Shown one piece after another: positions 45,700 to 56,479 of a stretch of DNA of 64,000 nucleotides. Source of the stretch: Gnetum montanum (taxonomy: Eukaryota > Streptophyta > Gnetopsida > Gnetales > Gnetaceae); the NCBI GenBank assembly GCA_015680685.1, contig MNCI01017890.1, forward strand, positions 1,063,332-1,127,331. Direction: 5' to 3'. Numbering within the stretch: the first letter of the stretch is position 1; every line of letters begins with the position of its first letter. The notes below the pieces were generated by a model that did not search any database, had not been told where the DNA came from, and saw only the letters and a list, made by a program, of their open reading frames with translations. Made by a program: the position numbers and the translations under genes.

Positions 45700-47000
45700 C
45701 ACACTTAAAAGTGTCCATGGGTACTCGAAGGGTTAAACGTAATCCACACTGATTCCACACATGTAAGTATCACCGGAATGAGGTAAGAATTCTATGCTAT
45801 ACAAGACACAAGCTACAATTATATGGACAACAAGGTGAGATGGACTACAGAAGGGATCGTAGAGATTGGGACATGAGGTAACTCACCTAGGGCACAGTGA
45901 ATCCTACGTGTAAAGCATGATTAATGTGTCATTAACCCATCGTTCCAAGATTAGGACCAAGTCCATTCCTTTGATCAGTGACATCACATTGTTTCATCCC
46001 ATGATGAGAAGCTATGAGAGTACTAGAACAACAAGGCGTACGATCACTTGGCATTTTGTTCAAGGGAGGGGTGATTTTTTTTTTTGCTTTATGGCACTTC
46101 CTTTGTTGTTGTTTTTTTTTCTTTTTTGTCGATTTTTTTATTGCTGAATCCAAAGAAGCTGCCAACCTTCAGGCATGGGTGCATGTATTTCTAGTGGGAC
46201 CCCCTAGAACAACATTGGATTTTTGAGTGCCTTTTAATTACTCTTACTCCCATTTTGCGTTAAATCTACAAGGATCTTAGTACAACCATGTTGCGTGATA
46301 ACTCTCATAGACATTACCAAAGAGAATTTGCAAGTCCCCTTGATGTCACACCCTAATCATTCCCTCTTGATCCATCCTTCTTCATTCTAAGTACAATGAA
46401 TACAAAATTAATTTTAAGTTTTAAGAATGTCAAGAATATCATTGTACCCTCGAACAGAACCTCTTATTTGTAGACTGGATGAGTGGGTGTAATGGGCTCA
46501 TTGTCCAAATAATTGATCATTCAAGCCTCAATAACATAGAACACCCATCAACCAACGAGCCACATGAGTGTTTTATTCATAGATGAGATTACTTGTAAAA
46601 AGATAAAAAGACAAAAAGATAAAACAAGAAATTGAAAAATGAAAAACTGGAAAACAAAAAATTGTAAAATTAAAGAAAATGAAAAATACTTATTAATCCT
46701 GCTTGTTATTAGAATGGGGGGGATATCCCCCATAACTAAACAGTTGAGCATGGCAAGGATTAATAATTGAAAGATGAGGATTCTTGCATGTTGGAAGTAT
46801 CGAGACTTGGTCATACTTACCCCATTGGGGTTCACACACTTGATTGTAGTAAGCATAGTGGATCAATTTATAAGATGTGGTTCCCGAATAAAGAGTTGAC
46901 CCACTATGATACTTGAGATCATAAGATGGTATGCAAGGATTGAGATGTCACTCTCCATGGCTGTATTCATTAGGCTGTATGGTTGTTGGAGTGTTATTTG
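45700..47000 (-). other. Element B linker
   Basis: It is homologous to C at 49.59-50.70 kb and partly to A's linker. Markers are the ccaaccttcaggcatggg word (46162), the A/T-rich tract 46590-46700 and ataactaaacagttgagcatgg (46731-46752). No coding signal; the short ORFs over poly-T tracts are spurious. Confidence 0.65.
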
Positions 47001-47049
47001 ATGGCCCTGATGAAGTGACATGAGGCGCTGGGTTCAAAGAGAAGGATGC

Positions 47050-48770
47050 ACCATAGTGTTGGACTTGTGCTAAGTTGGAGACTGTAGTGGGACTGTGTTG
47101 TCCGTTCCTATGGTCATGTCTAAAGAAGGGAAATTTTCAATGTTGATGAGGTCTCTCATTGCTATTGGCAATAGTAGCACAAGTAACATTCATGGGTTGT
47201 TGCTATGGTGTAGACACTTCAAGAATAGTTGGTGGAAATGTAGAAGGAGAGAAAGGATGAGAATGTTAAAATTTATGAGAAGTGTAAGGTAAGGTACATG
47301 AGGTGGTGGTTATGTTGAAGACATGGGCTAATAGTATTGAGGAGAATGATAATGTGGTGATATAGAGTATGTTGACCCAGTTGGGGAAATAGGATGTTGA
47401 ACTAAATAAGCATTTAGATTCAGATGATACAAAGGGTGTTTCCAGGTGAGGGGTGGCTTCCCCCATGACTGGGATTGTTGCCACTATGATCTAACACAGT
47501 ATCTCTGTACGAACTCTAGGTGTAACGTGCTTCCCTAATGCCCATATAAATGTAACAAGATTGGGCATTGGCCCTTGGGGTGATCGTACAGGAAAATGTT
47601 ACATTCGTGTGTATGATTGGTAGTTGAGCCCTTATCTTCCTCATCCCTTCTTTCTGATTGTCTAATGATACTTTGTCCTGCTTCTCAGGTTGTCAAAACT
47701 CTATCTTCAATAATATCAATATATTATCCACACTTTTTATGTGTCCATTCCAACATCTTATTGATCCTTGCCTCGACTTCCTCTAATGATTGTTGCACTG
47801 GCAAAGATAGTTCTTCCTCCTTGAGATAGGTTGATTTCTCCTTTTTATGATTATGGACCTTTATTAAGTTGAGATTTTGGTTTCGTTGATGCTTTTCAAC
47901 ACTCTCCCATCTAGCCATTTCTCCTTCTTCTTTTGCTACCCACTTAATAAGCTCTTGGAATTGATGGGTTCATCGTTCATATAATTGACCTTGGGCATAC
48001 ATCCCTAGGGTTTCTCTTGTTGCATCACGAAGTCCATCAATGATATAGTACATTAGCCTTTCCTTGGAGAACTCATGGTCTGGACAGTTATTTAACAATG
48101 CATAATATCTTTCTAAGGCCATGTCCAAGGGTTCATGTTATGCTTGTTTCTACTCTTGGATTTGTTTCCTCAAGGCTGACACTCTTGCATAGGTTTGATG
48201 TCTTTCGTTAAAGAGTTCTACCATTGATGGCCAATGTCATATTGAATTTGGTTTTAATGATCTATACCATACTTTTTCTTGGCCAACGAGTGTCATAGGA
48301 AAGAGCTTGAGTTTTTTCCAACCATTATCAATGTTGTTCCATGCATAGGCATCATAGAAGGCCTATAAATGTTGTTTCAGATCTAAGTCATAGCCTCCTA
48401 AGAAATTAGGAAAGTTGTTTAAATCGAGCCTAGGTAGGCAGCTCTCTTTACGATGCCTACAGGAGATTCGAACAGACTCTTGTATTTGCATTAGGCTTGT
48501 AGTGGCCAGTAGGGGTTCATCATCATCGGGTAAGTTATGCTTTCATGCGTTGGGATGATGTTGCCTTCATTTATGTTTATAAGAAATGCCCACCTCAAGT
48601 TGCGCACTCCAATCTTCATTGTCATATAATTCGTTGGTTCTCCAATGAATTTCCTAACTAGATGTGGCATTATCGTAGTCTTGTAGGAGAGGCATGGTTG
48701 TGCAATTGTGTGAATTTGTACGTGACTTCTTGTGATTATTTCTTCCTAAAAGATATGTCGTTAATTCCTA
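47050..48770 (-). pseudogene. Element B gag
   Basis: On the minus strand the gag core is well preserved between about 48440 and 47724: KLKLFPMTLVGQEKVWYRSL, PSMVELFNERHQTYARVSAL, LDMALERYYALLNNCPDHEF and YYIIDGLRDATRETLGMYAQG. A zinc knuckle remnant (YDHPKGQCP) lies near 47556-47600, and a Pro/His-rich tail follows. TAG stops replace Q or W. The same protein is in A and C. Gag kept without pol suggests it packaged its own RNA while borrowing enzymes. Confidence 0.8.
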
Positions 48771-48815
48771 TACAGTGACCTTGTATGATATAACTAATCT
48801 AGATAACTAGCACCA

Positions 48816-48833
48816 TCCTCGGCAATGGTGCCA
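48816..48833 (-). other. Element B primer binding site (tRNA-Asp type)
   Basis: tcctcggcaatggtgcca differs from tccccggcaacggcgcca by three C-to-T changes only. It is the best preserved of the four sites. Confidence 0.85.
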
Positions 48834-48834
48834 A

Positions 48835-49588
48835 TGATGAGTGGTGAGGTAGCCCTACACTCAACCATACAAATATGAGCATTTCACACATGATCTGGTT
48901 GAACTTCGTAGACGGACTAGTTGTGGTATCTAGACAATTATTCTTAGATAATCGTTCGTTGTCTTCCCATTTGGACTAGTATTAACTTTGTCATGTATGG
49001 TTTAGTCTAGAGTGATGTGTATGATGTGTTCCTATACTAATGCTACTCCTAGAGATAATGGAAAATAAGATCAACTAAGCTAAGAGAGAGAGGGTAAGAG
49101 AGAATCTAACTAGCCTAAGTGTGATGAGTATCCATTCCTCAATCATCTGTACACATCTTGAACCTTGTGCATGACTACCACTGGGATTACCAAGTGCATG
49201 GCCTAAGTATGCTACTGGGTTACCAAGTAGTCACACTTGAATGCTCGTAATTAAGTTGTACTCATTCCGTGTTTAGCAGGAGTTTTGGATGAAGAGACAT
49301 TAACTAAGAAAGTAGTAAAGAAAAATTAAATAAATAATTAAGCTAAGTGGATGTTGCAATGATGAAGTAATCTTGATCTTTGTTGTCGGTCATATGCGTG
49401 TCCAAGTATGTCACACTCGAATAGGGATGTCATACAATTACAATCACCACATTGCGGGCATGCACTGGGAGAGAAGGGTTGAGAGGAAAACTTAAACTTA
49501 ATAACTATAAAACTGACAAAAAAAGGCCCTTACTAAATCTACCTACTTCTTATTTATATATGGGGAAGCAGGCTATGATATCGTGTAC
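48835..49588 (-). repeat. Element B 5' LTR, truncated
   Basis: It begins TGATGAGTGGTGAGGTAGCC and matches the 3' LTR through gggaagcaggctatgatatcgtgta. The last about 70 bases with the U3 repeats and the ACTCATCA terminus are missing. Confidence 0.86.
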
Positions 49589-50718
49589 TCTATGTTACAC
49601 AAAATCACAAGTTATGAACATTTAGACAATAAGATGGGATGGATCGAAGAAGGGATCATAGGAATTGGGAGATGTGGTGTTGTACCATGGTCATAATGAA
49701 ACCTTGTGTGTTATTAATGGTTAAATAGACATATTTCCTTCTTTCCAAGATTCAAACCAAGTCCATACCACATTTAGTTAGACCACATTGTTTCATCCCA
49801 TCAACAAAAAACCATAAGACTATCAAAGTTGCAAGGAGTAACATCAGTTGGTGTTTTGTCCAATGAAGGAGTGTTATTATGGCATACTTATTTTTATTTT
49901 TTTATGTTTCTGAGAAGTTTCCAACCTTCAAGCATGGGTACATGTCTTTCTAGTGGAACTCGCAGAAGTTTATTTAGTGCTAGTTAAAGTTGCTCTTACT
50001 TCCATTTTTCGTTAGATCTACAAGGATATGGTTACAACCTCATCAACATGATAGAACATATAGAAGTAGCCAAAGAGAATCCACAAACCCCCTTGATGTC
50101 ACACCCTTTAAATTTCATCTTGGTTCTACACTCTTTCATCCAGACACAATGGTTATGAAGTTATTTAGAGTTTGGATGACAAAAAAGATTACCATTATGA
50201 AGAGGGCAAGAACCTCTTCTTAATGAAGTGGGTGAATGGATGTCATAGTCTCAATGTTCGAATAATTAGTCCCTTATGATTCAACAACATAGAGAAAAAA
50301 TCTCACCTCCATGGGCAACATGATCAATAGTGAGATTACATACAAGGAAAATTAAAATAGTACTAGAAAATGTAGAAAAAGTAGAAAGAATAAGAAAATG
50401 ATAAAAATTTGCAAAAAAAAAAAAAGATAAAAAGCACTTAAAAATATTGAAGATTAGAATGAGGGGTGACCTCCACAACTAAACATTTGGTCATGGCTAG
50501 GATTAATAAGTGGATGAAAAGGTTCCATGCATGTATGAAACATTGGAAACCATTCATGCCCTAGCCATTGGGTGCCTATTGGAGGTGTGGTGGCTAGGTA
50601 GAAAAATTTTTGGTTACACACCTAATTGTTATATGTAGGTGGGCTAGGATATGATGTGTGTTAATAGTATGGATGACTAGCCCATGATAGCACCCTTGAG
50701 TACGAGAAGGTATGCATG
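49589..50718 (-). other. Element C linker, resumed after B
   Basis: It parallels B's linker: ttccaagattcaaaccaagtcc, ttccaaccttcaagcatggg, an A-rich tract (50340-50450) and caactaaacatttggtcatgg. The stretch ends at about 50718 where pararetrovirus sequence begins. Confidence 0.68.
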
Positions 50719-50754
50719 GATTTGTTTCTCTCCCCGAACAACCTTCTGACATCA

Positions 50755-52431
50755 TTAAGCTTCACAATTGGACCAACCATAAAATATCTTATGTTAGTGA
50801 TCAAAACTTAATGACATACGCAGAGGTTAGAGAAGTACAAAAGGATGTAAAAGAATTACATCAAATATGGGTTCCTAAGTAAAAGACAGAAAAATCTAAG
50901 GGTAAGAAAAAATCTCAATCAGAAACCTTAGATTTAGAAGGTCTTTACATAGATTCACCACCAGTCACACCTCCTAAAGGAAAAAAGAAGTCCAAACAAA
51001 GGATACAAAGGAGAAGACCCATACATACAATTCCAAAGTCAAAAAAAGGAAAAGTAGAAAAAGAAATTAACGCAAATGAGGAAGATAATGAAACACTTTA
51101 CATAGGAAGTGAAGGTTGTTTAGATGATGAAGAGAAAAAACTGTTAACAAAACAAGGAATGATATTCCAAGATCCAAAAGATTTAAGAGCTATGCAGATA
51201 AGACGAACCTCAGAAAAACCACCACCGTACTTCTGTATGGATAATAAATCGATTAGAGAAAGACAAAAAGAAATTGATAAAATTAGTGGATTTATCTCTA
51301 GAAAAATTGTCCTAGAAAAGAAAACATATGAACATGCCATACTCAACACCATGTTAAACTTTGAAGGTATGTTAAAACGATGGTGGAATTTCATAGAAGC
51401 TCCCGTACTAAAAAAACTATTAAATAATCCTCATGTTATTTTCTTAAATGCAATTATTAAGGAATTCTTAGGTAATAAAGCTCATAGGTATAGTGCTTAT
51501 AGAACTTTATTTTATAGTTCAAGATTGCATAAAATTCAGGATATGTCTCCATTCCTTGACATTATGGAAGAATGGTACTATTATGGGAAACTCATACATG
51601 ACATAGGTGCAAAAGAGCATCTGCTAGGGTGTCTTCCAACACCATTTGCAAGTTATTATAGGGCTCAACTTCAAAATGAAGAAAAGGATCTAGAAGAGAT
51701 GAGTTTCAACACCATTCGCCAGTTCCTAGAAAAAGTCACAAGGGATCTGTGTATCCAACAAAAAACATAGAAATTAGTAGGTTCTCTAACAGAACAAATA
51801 GGTAGAGATTTATGTTTACAAATGTGTCCTGAAGATAATTTTTTCCAATTAATTAAAAATAGGAAAAATACAAAATGAGCCATGTGAGTGTAGACCAATA
51901 CAACGTTCTTCACACAAGTATTCCAAACCCAAGAAAGTTTGGAAAAAGAAATATCAACCTAAGCTAAAACGGAAAAATTGGCCACAAAAGCCTTTTAAAG
52001 GATTGTTTAAAAGAAAACAAGTGCTATATAAAAACAAAGAAGTCAGATGTTTTATCTGTTCAGGAAAACATTATTCTAGTCAATGTCCAAAGAAAGATAA
52101 TCATCCACAACGGATTAATTTCATTGAATCCATGAAACTCACTGAAGATGATTTTTTCTTAACATATGACTCTGACTTATCTTTTTCCAATGGGGATATT
52201 TATCTGGAATCCTCAGACCAATATTCCAGTGGAATGGAATTTGAAGATATTCTAGATTACCCTAATGAACCAAGAGTAGATGATTATGATACTAATTCTT
52301 CAAGTTATATGTACTATGTCTATATGAATGAAGGATTAGATAGTGATGATCTCTATGAACGAGATCCAACGTACTCTCTCCCAAAAAGCCAACTCAAAAA
52401 ACTAGAGAAAAAATGGCAAAAAGTTTCTTGA
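50755..52431 (+). pseudogene. Pararetrovirus coat-protein region with zinc knuckle
   Basis: One frame runs from about 50755 to 51890, broken only by a TAA at 50880 and a TAG at 51768. A Lys-rich and then acidic segment (50880-51150) precedes the capsid core (51159-51767), which includes WWNFIEAP and EEWYYYGKLIHDIG. A frameshift near 51880 leads to a basic stretch and the zinc knuckle CFICSGKHYSSQCP (52048-52089). It has spacing C-x2-C-x3-H-x4-C, one residue short of the usual x4. A long acidic Asp/Ser/Tyr-rich tail follows to 52431. Capsid proteins of this family encapsidate the DNA genome; this copy cannot be made whole. Confidence 0.8.
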
Positions 52432-53100
52432 GAAGACTTACATGAGTTTAGAGCCTATAGACAAAAGGTAAAAAGTAAGAAAAATGAAATTGAGACTCAT
52501 AAACAAATGATTGAGGAATCTGTAGGGATATATCAAGATTCTCAAAATCCTAATGAAGAAGAGTTTAAAGAAGAAACTCAACATTCTAGAGAAACACAAG
52601 AAGTTCCTCCTAATATTCAAAGATCTATGTGGTGACAATTTCGGATAAAACAACTCAAAAAATATCTGCAACAGGCCACAGAAGAATTAGAATGGTTAGA
52701 GGAACAAGAAGAAAGTTGGCAGCAACAAGAATATGAAAAGGAAACAAAATAGGTAAGTGTCATTCTAGAAGTAAATTGTAATGATTCAAGACCTATCTTA
52801 CCTAGTTGTTCTTTTACTATTTCATGGCCTAGATATCATAAGTATAAGATAGATTGTTTATTTGACACAGGGGCAGAGGTATCTCTCGCTAGAGAAGAAA
52901 CTATACCTCTCTATTTTTGGGAAGATAAAAAACCATCCCACATTTCTTTTAATACCCAGAAGAGACTCCTAACTAAACAAGCTAACTTACCCATAGTAAT
53001 GACAGATAATAGAATAGTATATTTTAAATTTTGTTAGTTTCCTTTACCATCCTATGACTGTCTAATCAGATCTGATAATTTGCAAAATTATGATATAGCA
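52432..53100 (+). pseudogene. Pararetrovirus linker and aspartic protease
   Basis: A Glu/Gln-rich helical linker (52440-52750) leads to a retropepsin with the active-site word DTGAE at about 52864, in the context LFDTGAEVSLA, intact at the catalytic Asp. A TAG near 53036 interrupts the domain. The protease would process the viral polyprotein. Confidence 0.8.
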
Positions 53101-54000
53101 ATTACAAAACAAGTTATCCGCCTAGATAATTATAGTTTTCCCAGGATAAATGCTAGACAGCATTTTAAACACCAAAAAATCCCAAAAATAAATCCTAAAA
53201 GAGAAACATGGATTGTCAACCAAATTGAAATCCACCAACCAAGTTTTGAAGATATCAAAACACAACTATTACAATTTGCAAATGACGATCCTACAATATT
53301 CCGACACAAAAAGAAACATTGGTGCCAAATTGATTTACAAGACGGAGTTAAAGTAAAAGCTACGGCCCAACATATAGGAATGTCTCATAGTCTTAGAAAA
53401 GAATGCAAAGAATAAATACAAGAATATTTACAAAGAAAACTAATTAGACCAAGCACCAGCATGTTTTCTTGTGCAGTTTTCTTTGTAAACAAAAGAGCTG
53501 AACTCATCAGGGGAAAAAATGATTAGTTGTCAATTATAAACCCTTGAACGATATAATTAAGTTTGTCCAACATCCGATTCCAAATAAAGATGACTTGTTT
53601 CAACGCCTTCCTCACACTAACATCTATTCTAAATTTGATTTAAAATCAAGTTTTTGGCAGATTCAAGTTCATGAAGAAGATCGTTGGAAAACCACCTTCA
53701 TAGTCCCTGGAGGATTTTACGAGTGGAATGTCTTGCCTTTTGGTATCAAAACAGCTCCATCTATTTTCCAAAAAATGATGGACTCCATTTTCCATTCGTA
53801 CCCATTTATATTAGCATATATAGATGATATTTTAGTACTTAGTAGATCAACAAAAGAACATATAGAGCATTTGCATATTTTTGGAGATCTAATCAACAAA
53901 AATGGTCTTGTCCTTTCACCCACAAAAATGAAGATTAGAAAATCTTGTATAGAGTTTTTAGGTTTAGAGATTTCTACAGGCATTATTCAACTATAACCAC
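53101..54000 (+). pseudogene. Pararetrovirus reverse transcriptase
   Basis: The piece 53080-53415 covers the protease-RT linker. A TAA at 53413 and a frameshift near 53520 precede the main open piece, 53544-53994. That piece has KFDLKSSFWQIQ with the first catalytic Asp, LPFGIKTAP, and the YIDDIL box at about 53817-53834. It ends near a FLGLEI word. The palm motifs are unmutated, but the domain is split over at least three frames or stops. Confidence 0.88.
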
Positions 54001-54009
54001 ATATTATCC

Positions 54010-54640
54010 AAAGTATCATTAAGTTTCCCAATGTATTGGAAAATAAAGTCCAAATACAATGTTTTTTTAGGATGTATTAATTATGTCTCTGGTTTCTTTA
54101 AAGATATTGCCAGAGAAAGAGATGTTCTTAACCAGTTATTACATAAACATTCACCTCCATGGAATGCTCGGTGCACTGAGGCCATCATAAAGATTAAACA
54201 AACTTGTCAAAATTTACCAGCACTATTTCTCCTAGGAGAAGGTAAATTTATTCTCGAAACCAATGCCTTTGAAATGTACTAGGGAGCCACCCTGAAACAA
54301 GAACAAAATCATATAGTAAGAATTTGTAGGTATGCTTCAGGTAAGTTCAATGAATCTCAACAGAAATATCTTAGTTCCCACAAGGAATTACTTGCTATTG
54401 TCAAAGGAATCAAGAAATTTAGGTTATTCTTACAACCACAACGATTTTTTGTAAGAAGTGACTTAAAACATTTTGACAAGTACCTACAAACCAAAAATAT
54501 TTCTAAAGTGGCTCATACAAGATTAATTCGTTGGAGTTTTTTTTTGGCTAATTTTGAATTTGATAATGAGTATTTAGAAGGTAATAAAATTTTTTTAGCT
54601 AATTTCCTAACTAGGAAATTCTAGTTCCCTAGTCCTACTG
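54010..54640 (+). pseudogene. Pararetrovirus RNase H
   Basis: After a frame change near 54025 the connection domain is followed by FILETNAFEMY (about 54250-54281), where the usual first catalytic Asp is Asn, then a TAG. SSHKELLAIVKGIKKF carries the Glu, and FFVRSDLKHF the next Asp. FLANFLTRKF near the end has Asn for the final Asp. Two catalytic Asp-to-Asn changes are consistent with G-to-A decay. Confidence 0.83.
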
Positions 54641-54643
54641 ATA

Positions 54644-55600
54644 TTTGAAGTTTGTGCAAAATTATTACGAGGCGAAGGATGGACTCTTCGTTCCTCCAGA
54701 CGTTTGCATCCTTGTACTACTAATGAAAGGATTCTTAGTTTTCCACAATATTTTGCTGAAACATCCAGACACCAAAATAGCTAGAAAGATTTCTGTTCAA
54801 TAACTGAAGCACAATAATCTGGCTCAACCATAACATAGAGAGTATTTACTACTTTTTCTACTCCTTCTATCCAAACTACTAGGACGGCTATCCCTTCTCC
54901 CTATATCCATCTAGCCACTGATGTTAAGATCAATACCCTTGATTTTGAAAGATGGTACAATCCTGATTGTCTTAACTGGCCCTATTACTAGCCAAGTGAT
55001 TTTCATATGTACCGGATTGAGTTCAATCCACAATCCATGCCATCCACTGATTCTGCAATGTTTTGGTCCTGGTGGGCACAATTTGGTCATGCTCCTGTGC
55101 ATCTTCCTCCAAATTATCTAGGATATCTCAGAGTGAGCCTGGTCGATCATCATGGATATTTTTCTTTCTATGGTAGTGCGACTACTGTGGCCTAGCATTT
55201 CGTACATATGGCCTCCATTCCTATTTACTTTTTGGTCACATGCATCACTAAGAGGACAGATTGGCAAAACACATGGGGACAAGCTTTTTACCAAGATGTT
55301 TATATGACCAATGCTTATGACATCCAACATCATTGCCATGTTCACATGAAGGTGCCTTACACGCTGGAGTTATATTATCAAGATCGCTGTATCGACGAAT
55401 ATTGCGTTGCAGGGGGAAGAGTGTCCAAAATTTATCTAGTTGGACTCCACTCAAAAGGATCCAATGTCAGTACAGATAGCATGCCTCCCGATTCTCTAGG
55501 GCATCATGATTACAGTTCTGATGAGTTTCACAATTGAGCAGTCAATTCAGAAGGTGAGGATGTCGACTTTGGTCCCAATAGTCCTCCATCACGCTGAAAA
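54644..55600 (+). pseudogene. Pararetrovirus ORF downstream of polymerase, unknown function
   Basis: A frame different from RNase H reads through about 315 codons: an N-terminal part with LRGEGWTLRSSRRLHP, a Thr/Ser/Pro-rich stretch, then an aromatic-rich domain with FERWYNPD, FWSWWAQFGHAPVHLPPNYL, an HHGYFSFYGS segment, and KRTDWQNTWGQAF. It ends in an acidic Ser/Asp tail. Internal stops are TAG or TAA (about 54779, 54811, 54833, 54989, 55193), mostly at places expecting Q or W. In florendoviruses a second ORF of unknown function follows the polyprotein; caulimoviruses have a transactivator here. I see no clear match to the latter. Confidence 0.62.
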
Positions 55601-55702
55601 AGGTGTTTACCATAATCTCCATAAAGCAGATCCAAATCTGAAAAAGTAGATCTTCCAACTAGCTTCCATTATACCAAGTTAGTCATAATACCTTTTGTAA
55701 GG

Positions 55703-55712
55703 CTATAAAAGG
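55703..55712 (+). promoter_or_regulatory. Pararetrovirus TATA box
   Basis: ctataaaagg lies in the non-coding region about 100 bases past the last ORF and about 340 before the primer site. That placement suits the promoter of the terminally redundant transcript of this virus family. Confidence 0.75.
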
Positions 55713-55734
55713 CCATATGTGGTGAAGTAGTGGC

Positions 55735-55925
55735 ATAAGCGAAGTAGCATTAGCAAGTCTGAGTCTGTAAGTCTTAGTTTTTCTACAAGTGTGAGTCTGT
55801 AAGGAGAAGATATCAGTTTCTTGATGTGCCCTGCTTAGAAACTAAGCATTCTCTCCTCTACTGAAAGAGAGATTGTTCTTTGAAGCACCTTGCTCAAGAA
55901 CAAGCATTCCTTTCAGTATTTGTAA
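55735..55925 (+). repeat. Duplicated hairpin module in pararetrovirus leader
   Basis: tgccctgcttagaaactaag (stem gcttag/ctaagc) is followed by cattctctcc. About 65 bases later comes caccttgctcaagaacaagc, followed by cattcctttc. Both form short hairpins in the same context. A ctgagtctgtaag / gtgagtctgtaag repeat precedes them. Confidence 0.6.
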
Positions 55926-55938
55926 TCCTATTGTGTGC

Positions 55939-55944
55939 AATAAA
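55939..55944 (+). terminator. Pararetrovirus polyadenylation signal
   Basis: aataaa lies about 235 bases after the TATA box and before the primer site, as in caulimovirids where the signal is passed once and used the second time round. Confidence 0.65.
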
Positions 55945-56044
55945 ATGGTGTGTATTTGTGTATCTCTGTGTTATTACATGTGCATTCATATGAGCGTTTG
56001 TGTAATTTCTGTTTGAGTGCTAAGTGCTACGAATTTCCTAGAGG

Positions 56045-56063
56045 TGGTATCAGAGCCTTGTTG
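56045..56063 (+). other. Pararetrovirus tRNA-Met primer binding site
   Basis: tggtatcagagccttgttg is complementary to the 3' end of initiator tRNA-Met, the universal primer of this virus family. Its position downstream of RNase H distinguishes the insert from an LTR element. Confidence 0.86.
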
Positions 56064-56210
56064 CAGTTCTTCATTCATCACAGCCAAGGGTGGACGTGAG
56101 GGTTGCTTGTAAGATCGTTCTGAAGTGCTGTAAGACATGCAGTAACGACCAACGGACAGGCGAGTAAGTTGTGCAAGCCAGATAGTAGAGCATAGAGTAG
56201 GCACATCTAA

Positions 56211-56390
56211 TGGCAAGTTCTTCCAGAAGACCAACTCCAAGTTCCAATTCTACTTTTTTGTATATTCAATGTTTATCTAACTATTTCTCCTCATCGAATG
56301 CTATTATGTTTCTACCACCACCTTGCCAAAAATATTTCTATCCCAAATCTTCATTACACACGTTTGTCAAATGTGGGATTATAGTATAGA
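56211..56390 (+). pseudogene. Start of the next pararetrovirus ORF, truncated
   Basis: An ATG about 150 bases after the primer site opens MASSSRRPTPSSNSTFLYIQ and stays open for about 60 codons. In this family the first ORF (movement protein or polyprotein) begins here. Homology to element C resumes within the next 100 bases, so only the N terminus is present. Confidence 0.5.
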
Positions 56391-56479
56391 CAAATGATGA
56401 ACCTTGTGTATAATCGAAGGATGTTGGTTTAGATGAGGAAGGTGGTACACTAGATTAGCCTTTTGCTAGCTCAAATGAT

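Larger units (their letters stand above)
41054..49588 (-). mobile_element. Element B: non-autonomous relative nested in C
   Basis: LTRs at 41054-41870 (3') and 48835 to about 49588 (5', truncated in its U3) share the block gctaagagagagagggtaag, absent from C's LTRs. Internal order in element sense is primer site, gag, linker, promoter-like segment, ORF3, polypurine tract; there is no pol. C's linker stops at 41053 and resumes near 49588 with about 90 bases lost by comparison with B's own linker (45703-45795), so the right junction has suffered a deletion and no target duplication remains. Confidence 0.87.
50719..56450 (+). mobile_element. Endogenous pararetrovirus (Caulimoviridae-like), permuted
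   Basis: Modules in order are coat-protein region with zinc knuckle, retropepsin, RT, RNase H, a further ORF, a TATA-containing intergenic region, a poly(A) signal, a tRNA-Met primer site and the start of the next ORF. No integrase and no LTRs are present, and the primer site lies downstream of RNase H, which fits a circular virus genome opened within the movement-protein region. Most of the movement protein is missing. Frameshifts and stops throughout show an old, defective copy. It sits in element C in the opposite orientation. Genus is not determined; florendovirus or gymnosperm-type lineages are candidates. Confidence 0.87.

Noticed and set aside
45932-46165. Lys-rich minus-strand ORF and hydrophobic plus-strand ORF over poly-T
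   Set aside because: Caused by T-runs in the element B linker; homologous positions in C are not open.
56211-56390. Calling this ORF a movement protein
   Set aside because: Only about 60 N-terminal residues are present and the movement-protein core is not included; it is listed only as the start of the next ORF.
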